NCBI GenBank assembly: GCA_005877675.1
Contig: VBNZ01000151.1
Location: 1-6,988, forward strand
DNA length: 6,988 nt
Direction: 5' to 3'
Origin: Gammaproteobacteria bacterium
Lineage (GTDB): Bacteria > Pseudomonadota > Gammaproteobacteria > Xanthomonadales > Rhodanobacteraceae
Position 1 is the stretch's first letter, and every line of letters begins with the position of its first letter. The notes below the pieces were generated by a model. The model searched no databases and was not told the origin of the DNA. It saw only the letters and a list, made by a program, of their open reading frames with translations. Of the stretch, positions 1 to 5,239 are shown piece after piece. The position numbers and the translations under genes are program-made.

Positions 1-2
1 AT

Positions 3-92
3 TCGTCGACGCTGCAGGCCATCGAGGTCTGGATCAAACCGCATTTGACGAGCCGGGGCATGACTGCAACTCCTCATCGCTTGGGTCCGTGA
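3..92 (+). CDS. Possible C-terminal tail of an upstream gene (partial)
   Basis: One forward frame is open from the window edge to a TGA at 90-92. It gives about 29 residues that include TLQAIEVWIKPHLTSRG, an amphipathic stretch that reads like the end of a real protein. The other two forward frames also run some distance and look less protein-like. The fragment is too short to assign a family, and its reality depends on sequence outside the window. If real, it ends about 100 bases before the dioxygenase gene. Confidence 0.25.
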   Translation, partial: SSTLQAIEVWIKPHLTSRGMTATPHRLGP

Positions 93-181
93 CATCTTCG
101 CACAGGAGCAGGACAATTGCGCCGCTGCAGAATGTTCCGACCTGCGCGTTTTCTACCGGATGAAATCGCGGTCGACAAATC

Positions 182-187
182 GGGAGG
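182..187 (+). promoter_or_regulatory. Shine-Dalgarno site fixing the GTG start of the dioxygenase gene
   Basis: GGGAGG lies six bases upstream of the GTG at 194, which is near-ideal spacing. It supports initiation at this non-ATG codon, so the twin-arginine signal lies at the very N-terminus. I found no convincing sigma-70 promoter in 93-181. Confidence 0.75.
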
Positions 188-193
188 ACAGCC

Positions 194-1060
194 GTGGACC
201 GTATCGAGTCACGCCGTAAATTCCTGCTGAGTTCGCTTGCGCTCGCGTTCACGCCGGCGCACCGCCTTTGGGCCGCCGGCAACTGCATGACCGGCGTCAC
301 GAATATCCTTGGCCCTGCGTATCGCAAGGACGCGCCCTTTCGCTCTCGGTTGTGCGATGTCGACGAACCGGGAACGCCGTTGCAGATGCGCGGCCGCATC
401 ATCGACGCGGCGACTTGCACGGCGCTCGCCGGGGGCGTACTCGATGTGTGGCAGGTGAACAACGCCGGCGATTACGACATGCACAGCCCCGCATTCCAAC
501 TGCGCGGCAGGATCAAGGCAGGTTCCGCCGGAGACTATGCCTTCGACACGATCATGCCCGTCCCCTACGGCATGCGGCCCAAGCACATCCATTTCCTCGT
601 CACGCGCAGCGGCTACGAGCCGCGCATCAGCCAATGCTACTTCGCCGGCGACGAGCGCAACGCGAAGGACCCCTATGTCAAAAAGGATTTGATCGTCGCG
701 CCGCAGCCGCGACGCGGGGCGGGCCGCGCCGACGCGCTCAGCGCGGTATTCGACATAGCGCTCGACCGCGAACGTCCGCCGCCAGCGGATGCGCGCAAAA
801 TCTATTCCGACTATGTAGGAACGTATCAAGTCGCGCCCGGCATAATGATCCTCGTGCGCACCGAAGGCGCCAAGCTGTTTTGGCATTTGAGCGCCGCCGG
901 GAACGAAGGCGACGCACTCGACGGGGAATTCCTGCCGCGCGCACAAGGCCGCTTCTTCGTTCCCGAATACGATTTCGAAGTGAAATTCGTGCGCGACGAT
1001 CATGGCCATGTCGATCACGTGCTCGACAGTCGCGGTTTGCTGTTCAAGAAGCTGAGCTGA
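194..1060 (+). CDS. Tat-exported intradiol ring-cleavage dioxygenase with C-terminal DUF3471-like domain
   Basis: 288 residues from a GTG start. Residues 6-12 (SRRKFLL) followed by a hydrophobic run to about residue 28 form a twin-arginine export signal, so the enzyme should fold in the cytoplasm with its iron and act in the periplasm or outside. The core (about 30-195) matches intradiol dioxygenases, which use non-haem Fe(III) to split catechol-type rings between the two hydroxyls. All four expected iron ligands are visible: Tyr94 (AGDYDM), Tyr125 (MPVPYGM), and His131 and His133 (RPKHIHF), with Arg128 in the conserved place before the histidines. Residues about 200-288 are extra: YSDYVGTYQVAPG and the strand-rich stretch after it resemble the DUF3471 module usually found at the C-terminus of serine beta-lactamase-like hydrolases. 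The fold assignment is firm, the substrate is unknown, and the C-terminal assignment is moderate. kbl starts 42 bases downstream. Confidence 0.9.
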   Translation: MDRIESRRKFLLSSLALAFTPAHRLWAAGNCMTGVTNILGPAYRKDAPFRSRLCDVDEPGTPLQMRGRIIDAATCTALAGGVLDVWQVNNAGDYDMHSPAFQLRGRIKAGSAGDYAFDTIMPVPYGMRPKHIHFLVTRSGYEPRISQCYFAGDERNAKDPYVKKDLIVAPQPRRGAGRADALSAVFDIALDRERPPPADARKIYSDYVGTYQVAPGIMILVRTEGAKLFWHLSAAGNEGDALDGEFLPRAQGRFFVPEYDFEVKFVRDDHGHVDHVLDSRGLLFKKLS

Positions 1061-1071
1061 GCGCCATGCGT

Positions 1072-1077
1072 TAAAAT
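1072..1077 (+). promoter_or_regulatory. Candidate -10 box for kbl
   Basis: TAAAAT, followed directly by GCG, matches five of six bases of the sigma-70 -10 consensus. It lies in the 42-base gap between the dioxygenase stop and the kbl start. A transcript starting about 7 bases downstream would have a leader of roughly 20 bases carrying the AGGAG site. No good -35 hexamer is visible 15-19 bases upstream, so read-through from the dioxygenase gene is also possible. Confidence 0.4.
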
Positions 1078-1090
1078 GCGCGCTCCCTTC

Positions 1091-1095
1091 AGGAG
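1091..1095 (+). promoter_or_regulatory. Shine-Dalgarno site fixing the kbl start
   Basis: AGGAG ends seven bases before the ATG at 1103. An in-frame ATG at 1076 lies upstream of this site, has no ribosome site of its own and overlaps the candidate -10 box. The downstream start is therefore preferred, and it gives the normal length for the family. Confidence 0.75.
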
Positions 1096-1102
1096 CCGCA
1101 TC

Positions 1103-2296
1103 ATGCCCTACGCCGCCCGCGACCGCCTCGTCCACGAACTCGACTCGATCCGCGAGCAGGGCTTGTACAAGACTGAGCGCGTGATCACAACGCCGCAGTC
1201 GTCCGCAATCAAGACGACCGACGGGCGCGAAGTGCTCAACTTCTGCGCCAACAATTATCTCGGTCTGGCCGACAATCCGCAGATCATCCAGGCGGCGAAA
1301 GACGCACTCGACACGCATGGCTTCGGCCTCGCTTCGGTGCGTTTCATCTGCGGCACGCAGGATTTGCACAAGCAGCTTGAAGCCACGATCGCGAAGTTCT
1401 TCGGCACCGACGATGCGATTTTGTATACCTCTTGCTTCGACGCGAACGGCGGCTTGTTCGAGACCATCCTCGGCGAAGAGGATGCGGTGATTTCCGACGC
1501 GCTCAATCACGCCTCGATCATCGATGGTATCCGCCTGTGCAAGGCCGAGCGCCGGCGCTACGCGAACGGCGACATGGCCGAACTCGAAAAGCATCTGCAG
1601 GAAACACAAGGCAAGCGCACGCGCCTGATCGCAACCGATGGTGTGTTTTCGATGGACGGCTTTATCGCCAAGCTCGATGAGATCGTCGCGCTCAAAAAGA
1701 AATACAACGCGCTGCTGATGGTCGACGACTCGCACGCGACCGGTTTCGTCGGCCCGACCGGGCGCGGCTCGGCCGAGCTGCATGGGGTGATGAGCGAGGT
1801 CGACGTGTTCACCTCGACGCTCGGCAAGGCGCTGGGGGGCGGCTCGGGCGGTTTCACCACCGGCCGCCGCGAAATCATCGACCTGCTGCGCCAGCGCTCG
1901 CGCCCGTATCTGTTCTCGAACACGCTGCCGCCGCCGCTGGTCGCCGCGTCGATTAAGGTATTCGAGATACTGTCCGCAAGCACTGCGCTGCGCGACAAGG
2001 TCAACGATAACGCACTGTACTTCCGCAAGCGCATGGGCGAGGCGGGTTTCGATATCAAACCCGGCACGCATCCGATCGCGCCGGTGATGCTGTACGACGC
2101 CAAGCTCGCACAGCAGTTCGCGAAGGATCTGCTCGACGAGGGCATCTACGTCATTGGCTTCTTCTTCCCGGTCGTGCCGCAGGGTCAGGCGCGCATACGC
2201 ACGCAGATGAGCGCGGCGCACACGCACGCGCAGATCGATCGTGCGGTGGAGGCTTTCGTCAAAGTCGGACGCAAGCTGGGCGTATTGCACGCCTGA
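1103..2296 (+). CDS. kbl: Glycine C-acetyltransferase (2-amino-3-ketobutyrate CoA ligase)
   Basis: 397 residues, almost exactly the length of E. coli Kbl (398), with close similarity along the whole chain. This PLP enzyme of the alpha-oxoamine synthase family cleaves 2-amino-3-ketobutyrate with CoA to glycine and acetyl-CoA, the second step of threonine breakdown after threonine dehydrogenase. It should be cytoplasmic and dimeric. Visible signatures are FCANNYLGL (47-55), ASVRFICGTQ (77-86), SCFDANGGLFET (110-121), SDALNHASIIDG with the cofactor-stacking His136 (131-142), VDDSHA with Asp208 and His211 (207-212), the PLP lysine Lys242 in TLGKALGG (239-246), RSRPYLFSN (265-273) and GQARIRTQMSAAHT near the C-terminus. 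No key residue is missing. In E. coli kbl is followed by tdh, but here the next gene is unrelated. The close relatives KBL and serine palmitoyltransferase/AONS share the fold, but the motif set here is that of Kbl. Confidence 0.97.
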   Translation: MPYAARDRLVHELDSIREQGLYKTERVITTPQSSAIKTTDGREVLNFCANNYLGLADNPQIIQAAKDALDTHGFGLASVRFICGTQDLHKQLEATIAKFFGTDDAILYTSCFDANGGLFETILGEEDAVISDALNHASIIDGIRLCKAERRRYANGDMAELEKHLQETQGKRTRLIATDGVFSMDGFIAKLDEIVALKKKYNALLMVDDSHATGFVGPTGRGSAELHGVMSEVDVFTSTLGKALGGGSGGFTTGRREIIDLLRQRSRPYLFSNTLPPPLVAASIKVFEILSASTALRDKVNDNALYFRKRMGEAGFDIKPGTHPIAPVMLYDAKLAQQFAKDLLDEGIYVIGFFFPVVPQGQARIRTQMSAAHTHAQIDRAVEAFVKVGRKLGVLHA

Positions 2297-2310
2297 ACGC
2301 GCAACGCGTT
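2296..2310 (+). repeat. Small hairpin at the kbl stop codon
   Basis: AACGCG (2296-2301), a CAA loop and CGCGTT (2305-2310) form a perfect 6-bp stem that begins at the last base of the kbl TGA. It may contribute to 3' end formation or protect the mRNA, but it has no T-run. Confidence 0.35.
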
Positions 2311-2343
2311 AAGAGAACGTAAGCGGCGCATGAACCGTAACGA

Positions 2344-2363
2344 AACGCGCGCCAGCGCGCGTT
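2344..2363 (+). terminator. Candidate terminator hairpin downstream of kbl
   Basis: AACGCGCG (2344-2351), loop CCAG and CGCGCGTT (2356-2363) form a perfect 8-bp GC-rich stem 47 bases after the kbl stop. Only two T residues follow, so it would be a weak intrinsic terminator or an mRNA 3' stabiliser. The rest of the 165-base gap (2297-2461) holds no convincing promoter and no gene. Confidence 0.4.
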
Positions 2364-2461
2364 GAACTGCGCGCGACGACCCTGCAATTCACGCAGGACA
2401 GCGACGTCGAACAGGGGGCGTCGGGCGGCGCTGTGTCCCGCTCCCTCTCGAGGATACGCTA

Positions 2462-3592
2462 ATGAACATGCATACGAAGTTTCCGACAGACAGATTGCGC
2501 CGTCTCGCAAGTGCACTGGTGCTGGCGAGTACAAGTGCGATTGCACCGCTCGCCTTTGCCGACAACGACAACGCCTATCAATCGCACAATCTCGTTTCCG
2601 ATGGCTTTCTTCCCGCGGATCACACGGATCAGAACCTGGTCAACGCCTGGGGTATCGCCTTCAATCCGACGGGACCGGTGTGGGTCGCCAACAACGGCAG
2701 CGGCACCTCGACGTTGTACAACGGCAGCGGCACGCCGCTATCGCTGGTCGTGCAGATTCCAACGCCGAGCGCGAACACCGGCGGTAATCCGACCGGCATC
2801 GTGTTCAATCCGGTCAATGCAGCGACCAGCTTTCCGGTGAGTTTGAATGGCGGCGCGCCGGGCGGCAGCCGTTTCATTTTTGCGACCGAAGATGGCGTGA
2901 TCGCCGGCTGGGCGCCAAGTGTTGACGGCACCCATGCGATCGTTGCGGTCGATAATTCCGGCGCAAACGCCATTTACAAAGGTCTTGCGATCAGTGCCAA
3001 CGGCAGCGGCCAACTGTTGTACGCAACGGATTTTCACAACGCGCGCGTCGATGTATTCGACAACACCTGGGCACCGGTGACGCTCGCGGCAGGCGCATTC
3101 GTTGACCCGAAGATTCCGACAGGCTACGCGCCGTTCGGTATCCAGGCGATCGGCGGCAATATCTTCGTGACCTACGCCAAGCAGGATGCCGACGCGCACG
3201 ACGACGTGCACGGGCCGGGGCTTGGTTTCGTCGATGTGTACGACCCCAACGGCGTGATGCTCGATCGCGTCGCCACACACGGCCGCCTCAATGCGCCGTG
3301 GGGCATCGCACTTGCGCCTGCAGGCTTCGGCAAGTTCAGCAATAGTCTGCTGATCGGCAATTTCGGCGACGGCAGGGTCAACGCCTATGATCCGAAGAAC
3401 TACACGCCACGCGGCCAGCTCGACGGCGTGCAGATCGATGGCTTGTGGGGTCTCGCGTTCGGCAACGGATTTGCCGGCCAACCGGTGAACACGTTGTTCT
3501 TCACCGCAGGACCGGGCGACGAGGCACATGGTTTGTATGGGCGCATCGAAGCGACCACGCAAACGAAGCACTCAGAAGACAATCAGGATTGA
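2462..3592 (+). CDS. Exported TIGR03118-type protein, predicted beta-propeller, function unknown
   Basis: 376 residues. A GAGG site at 2450-2453 sits eight bases before the ATG at 2462, and a second in-frame ATG at 2468 is possible. The N-terminus has basic residues (RLRR, 11-14), a hydrophobic core and an AFA motif ending at residue 33, a standard Sec signal peptide, so the mature protein begins near Asp34. The body matches, from memory, the uncharacterised TIGR03118 family: SHNLVSDG (41-48), NLVNAWGIAFNPTGPVWVANN (58-78) and PTGIVFN (110-116). Later it has NAPWGIALAP (277-286), NSLLIGNFGDG (294-304) and GLWGLAFGNG (327-336). These spaced G-[IL]-A-F/L plus strand-turn units, with Gly/Asp/Asn turns, look like NHL or SMP-30-style propeller blades. 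The last dozen residues are charged and disordered-looking. No catalytic residues can be named. It stands as its own transcription unit between kbl and the convergent pair. Confidence 0.85.
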   Translation: MNMHTKFPTDRLRRLASALVLASTSAIAPLAFADNDNAYQSHNLVSDGFLPADHTDQNLVNAWGIAFNPTGPVWVANNGSGTSTLYNGSGTPLSLVVQIPTPSANTGGNPTGIVFNPVNAATSFPVSLNGGAPGGSRFIFATEDGVIAGWAPSVDGTHAIVAVDNSGANAIYKGLAISANGSGQLLYATDFHNARVDVFDNTWAPVTLAAGAFVDPKIPTGYAPFGIQAIGGNIFVTYAKQDADAHDDVHGPGLGFVDVYDPNGVMLDRVATHGRLNAPWGIALAPAGFGKFSNSLLIGNFGDGRVNAYDPKNYTPRGQLDGVQIDGLWGLAFGNGFAGQPVNTLFFTAGPGDEAHGLYGRIEATTQTKHSEDNQD

Positions 3593-3629
3593 CCATCGCA
3601 CGGTACTGGAGCGCAGCCCGGAGCATCGG

Positions 3630-3652
3630 GTTGCGCATCCCGCATGCGCAAC
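3630..3652. terminator. Inverted repeat between convergent genes
   Basis: GTTGCGCAT (3630-3638), loop CCCGC (3639-3643) and ATGCGCAAC (3644-3652) make a perfect 9-bp stem. It lies in the 59-base gap between the TIGR03118 stop at 3592 and the last codon of the membrane protein gene, touching the final base of that stop codon. Position suggests a shared two-way terminator. Neither side has a T-run, so a plain palindrome or protein-binding site is also possible. Confidence 0.45.
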
Positions 3653-4030
3653 TATGCCCTGCGCATAAGCCGCGCGGTCAGCAATAGCGCGCCGCCGAGC
3701 ACGACGAACACCCAGAAAAACGGTTTGCCCGTGTATGTCACCGTGGCGACGCCGCTGACCACATAGAACACGCCGATCAGGTCGGTCGGCAGGAACAGAT
3801 CGTGCGCGCCGCGGCGCCAACGCAACCAGGTCCACGCGATGATGGCGCCGAGCACGAGCATGCAGCCGCTGACGAAATACCATATCGCGTGGATCACGCT
3901 GAGAAGTTGCTGATCGTGTGCCGGATAATTCGGCGACCAGTAGACGGTCGTTGGATCCATGCCCGAGTACGCCAAGCGCAATCACTACGCCCGTTATCAA
4001 ATAGACGATAGAAGCGATACGCTGAGCCAT
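3652..4030 (-). pseudogene. Small four-helix membrane protein gene, interrupted by an apparent frameshift
   Basis: The ATG at 4030 has a strong GGAGG site (4036-4040, five bases away) and starts MAQRIASIVYLITGVVIALG, a clear first membrane helix. After about residue 23 this frame becomes Arg-rich and non-protein-like. A neighbouring frame then carries good membrane-protein sequence (VIHAIWYFVSG, LIGVFYVVSGVATVTYTG, FFWVFVVLGGALLLT) down to a TAG at 3652-3654. Removing one base near the CCC at 3962-3964 (GGG on the coding strand) joins the two into about 125 residues. Predicted helices are then near 6-23, 46-69, 80-98 and 104-119, with a basic WLRWRRG loop at 68-74. I cannot name the family. 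The gene starts 42 bases after the GFA gene on the same strand, so the two are probably co-transcribed. A decaying gene, an assembly error or, less likely, +1 frameshifting would all explain it. Confidence 0.7.
3962..3964 (-). other. Probable site of the frameshift
   Basis: A CCC run on the given strand (GGG in the mRNA) lies where the two halves of the membrane protein must join. One extra G here would account for the frame change. The true crossover could lie anywhere within roughly 25 bases, because both frames are open there. Confidence 0.45.
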
Positions 4031-4072
4031 CGATTCCTCCGATTGCCGGAAAAACCCTGAACAAATCCGGGA

Positions 4073-4576
4073 TCAAGTGGTCTTTCGCGCGATAAGCGCT
4101 GCGCGCCGCGCCAGGCTCTGCGCCGGCCAATACTCACTGCGCGCATAGTATTCGGGCACCGCGGGAATATCCGCACCGAGCGCGATCCACGGCTGTTTGG
4201 TGGAAGTATAAATGTGAATATCCGGCCTGATGCGAAACGCCTGGTCGAGCGTACCCACGCGCACGAAGCGGATCGCATCGCCGGCACCGGCGTAGTTGCT
4301 CCACAGCGCGACGTGACAACGAGCGCAGCGCGAAATTTTTTGCCCCTTGCCGCTGTTCGAGGGCGTGTCGACCGCCACAATTTCACCCTGCAGCAGCACG
4401 ACGCGATCGGCCTCGATCATTGCATTTAGCGCGAACGCTGCACCGGTTTCACGCTGACACCAGGTGCAGTGACAGCAATGCACGAACAGCGGCGGCGTGA
4501 GCATGCGATAACGCACGGCCCGGCAGGTACAGCCACCTGCGAGCGGATAGACATCGTCGTGTTGTGTCTGGTTCAT
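4073..4576 (-). CDS. GFA-family (CENP-V/Gfa-like) zinc-binding protein
   Basis: 167 residues. The start at 4576 (MNQTQHDD) has an AGGGA site nine bases upstream. A TTG at 4618 in the same frame would add 14 residues of poor sequence that overlap the promoter, so it is not preferred. The zinc pattern of the GFA domain is complete: Cys16 and Cys18 (GGCTCRAVRY) pair with Cys84 and Cys87 (SRCARCHVALW) as the structural site, and Cys35, Cys37 and Cys40 (CCHCTWCQRETGAAF) form the second, catalytic-type site. IHIYTSTKQPWIAL (120-133) and the acidic/aromatic end (PEYYARSEYW) also fit. The family is named for a protein reported to speed S-hydroxymethylglutathione formation, but most members, including this one, have no proven reaction. 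The product should be cytoplasmic. It leads a likely two-gene unit with the small membrane protein downstream. Confidence 0.93.
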   Translation of the reverse strand: MNQTQHDDVYPLAGGCTCRAVRYRMLTPPLFVHCCHCTWCQRETGAAFALNAMIEADRVVLLQGEIVAVDTPSNSGKGQKISRCARCHVALWSNYAGAGDAIRFVRVGTLDQAFRIRPDIHIYTSTKQPWIALGADIPAVPEYYARSEYWPAQSLARRAALIARKTT

Positions 4577-4608
4577 GTCGATGAATCCCTGATGTCTGGG
4601 CCCGCCGC

Positions 4609-4635
4609 ATTCTAGCAACGCGACCGCGTGTGCAA
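4609..4635 (-). promoter_or_regulatory. Candidate sigma-70 promoter for the GFA gene
   Basis: Read on the minus strand, TTGCAC (4630-4635) is followed after 15 bases by TAGAAT (4609-4614) and then GCGG. The -10 box matches five of six consensus bases. The -35 box is good, but the spacer is short. Transcription would start near 4602, leaving a leader of about 25 bases that holds the AGGGA site. The rest of the divergent gap (4577-4737) has no clear promoter for the rightward gene. Confidence 0.5.
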
Positions 4636-4737
4636 GGGATAAACAAATGGATAGACCGCGATTCTCGTGAGGGGCCGCGCTGCTATCCCCGACGCCGTTG
4701 CCTGTCCGGGGAAATCCGAACCGAAGAGGAGAACATC

Positions 4738-5127
4738 ATGCAGACATATCGTATCCGTCTAGTTGCCGCTTCCGTCGCCTTGACACTGTCGGGCGCCGCT
4801 TTCGCAGCGGGCGGCGCGAACCGCGCCATGCCGAGTGGCAGCATGCACACGGCACCGGCAGCCGCGCAGTCCACACCGAGGGCGACTCCAGCCGCGGCGG
4901 GCGGCACCACCACGATGCACGGGCCGACGCATCCGACCGGCCAGCCCAACCAGAGCTGCGGTAGTGCGACCGCGCCGAATACACCCGGGAACGCGGCTAC
5001 AGCACCGGGCTCGGCCTTCAATCCGGACGGCAAGGCCGGCACGGTCTACGCAGGCGAACAACCGCAGAACTCGCGCAATACCGCGAGCGTCTCGCAGTAC
5101 GACGCGGCTTGCGCGCATCAGCACTGA
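4738..5127 (+). CDS. Small secreted Ala/Pro/Thr-rich protein with conserved-looking C-terminal motif
   Basis: 129 residues. GAGGAG (4726-4731) is six bases before the ATG at 4738. A non-ATG extension upstream in the same frame is possible but has no ribosome site and would bury the signal peptide. Residues 1-23 (basic start, hydrophobic core, GAAFA at 19-23) form a Sec signal with cleavage near AFA|AGG. Residues about 25-70 are low-complexity Ala, Pro, Thr, Gly and Ser, with three His-containing MH or PTHP spots. The last 60 residues look ordered and motif-like: NQSCGSA (71-77), APGSAFNPDG (89-98), GTVYAGEQPQNS (101-112) and VSQYDAAC (118-125). Cys74 and Cys125 could form a disulfide in the periplasm. 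From memory, similar short tails occur in other proteobacterial exported proteins, some mislabelled adenylate cyclase. I see nothing enzymatic. The gene is monocistronic and ends just before a hairpin terminator. Confidence 0.8.
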   Translation: MQTYRIRLVAASVALTLSGAAFAAGGANRAMPSGSMHTAPAAAQSTPRATPAAAGGTTTMHGPTHPTGQPNQSCGSATAPNTPGNAATAPGSAFNPDGKAGTVYAGEQPQNSRNTASVSQYDAACAHQH

Positions 5128-5130
5128 TAC

Positions 5131-5200
5131 CGCCACATCGCAGAACGCGGAGCCCCGCACGCGCGGGGCTCTCGCTACATCGCCGAATGCGCAGCCCTGC
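5131..5200. repeat. Two-copy degenerate direct repeat, period 42 bases
   Basis: Bases 5131-5158 and 5173-5200 agree at 23 of 28 positions, sharing the cores ACATCG, GAA and AGCCC. The first copy supplies the left arm of the terminator hairpin at 5150-5171. The repeat fills most of the 112-base gap between two convergent genes. It may be the trace of an old local duplication. Confidence 0.5.
5150..5171. terminator. Terminator hairpin between convergent genes
   Basis: GAGCCCCGC (5150-5158), loop ACGC and GCGGGGCTC (5163-5171) form a perfect, very stable 9-bp stem 22 bases after the stop of the small secreted protein gene. It also lies about 70 bases past the stop of the leftward pseudouridine synthase gene, so it could serve both. 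No T-run follows on either strand. Confidence 0.65.
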
Positions 5201-5239
5201 TACTCGCGAGCTTCGCATCACACTGCAGCAGACCTGCGA

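Noticed and set aside
93..181. Possible promoter for the dioxygenase gene
   Set aside because: TTGCGC (117-122) and TTGGGT (81-86) are weak -35 candidates, but neither has a plausible -10 box at 16-18 bases.
1076..1102. An earlier ATG that would extend Kbl by nine residues
   Set aside because: It lies upstream of the AGGAG site and overlaps the likely -10 box. The start at 1103 gives the normal family length.
209..2290. A 693-residue open frame on the minus strand, antisense to both the dioxygenase and kbl genes
   Set aside because: Its codons align exactly with the sense codons, so it stays open simply because TTA, CTA and TCA codons are absent from these GC-rich genes. The product is Arg/Ala/His-rich with no recognisable domain and no good ribosome site.
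2738..3571. A 277-residue minus-strand frame opposite the TIGR03118-type gene
   Set aside because: It has the same codon-on-codon alignment with the sense gene and the same Arg-rich character. The sense strand has a signal peptide, ribosome site and family match.
3572..3960. Continuation of the first membrane-protein frame to 3572
   Set aside because: After the first helix this frame is Arg/His-rich and runs past the other gene's stop into the convergent gene. The neighbouring frame carries the real helices.
4577..4618. TTG start that would lengthen the GFA protein by 14 residues
   Set aside because: It overlaps the candidate -10 box and has no ribosome site. The ATG at 4576 is better placed.
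4630..4737. Non-ATG extension of the small secreted protein by 36 residues
   Set aside because: It would hide the Sec signal peptide inside the protein. The ATG at 4738 has an ideal GAGGAG site.
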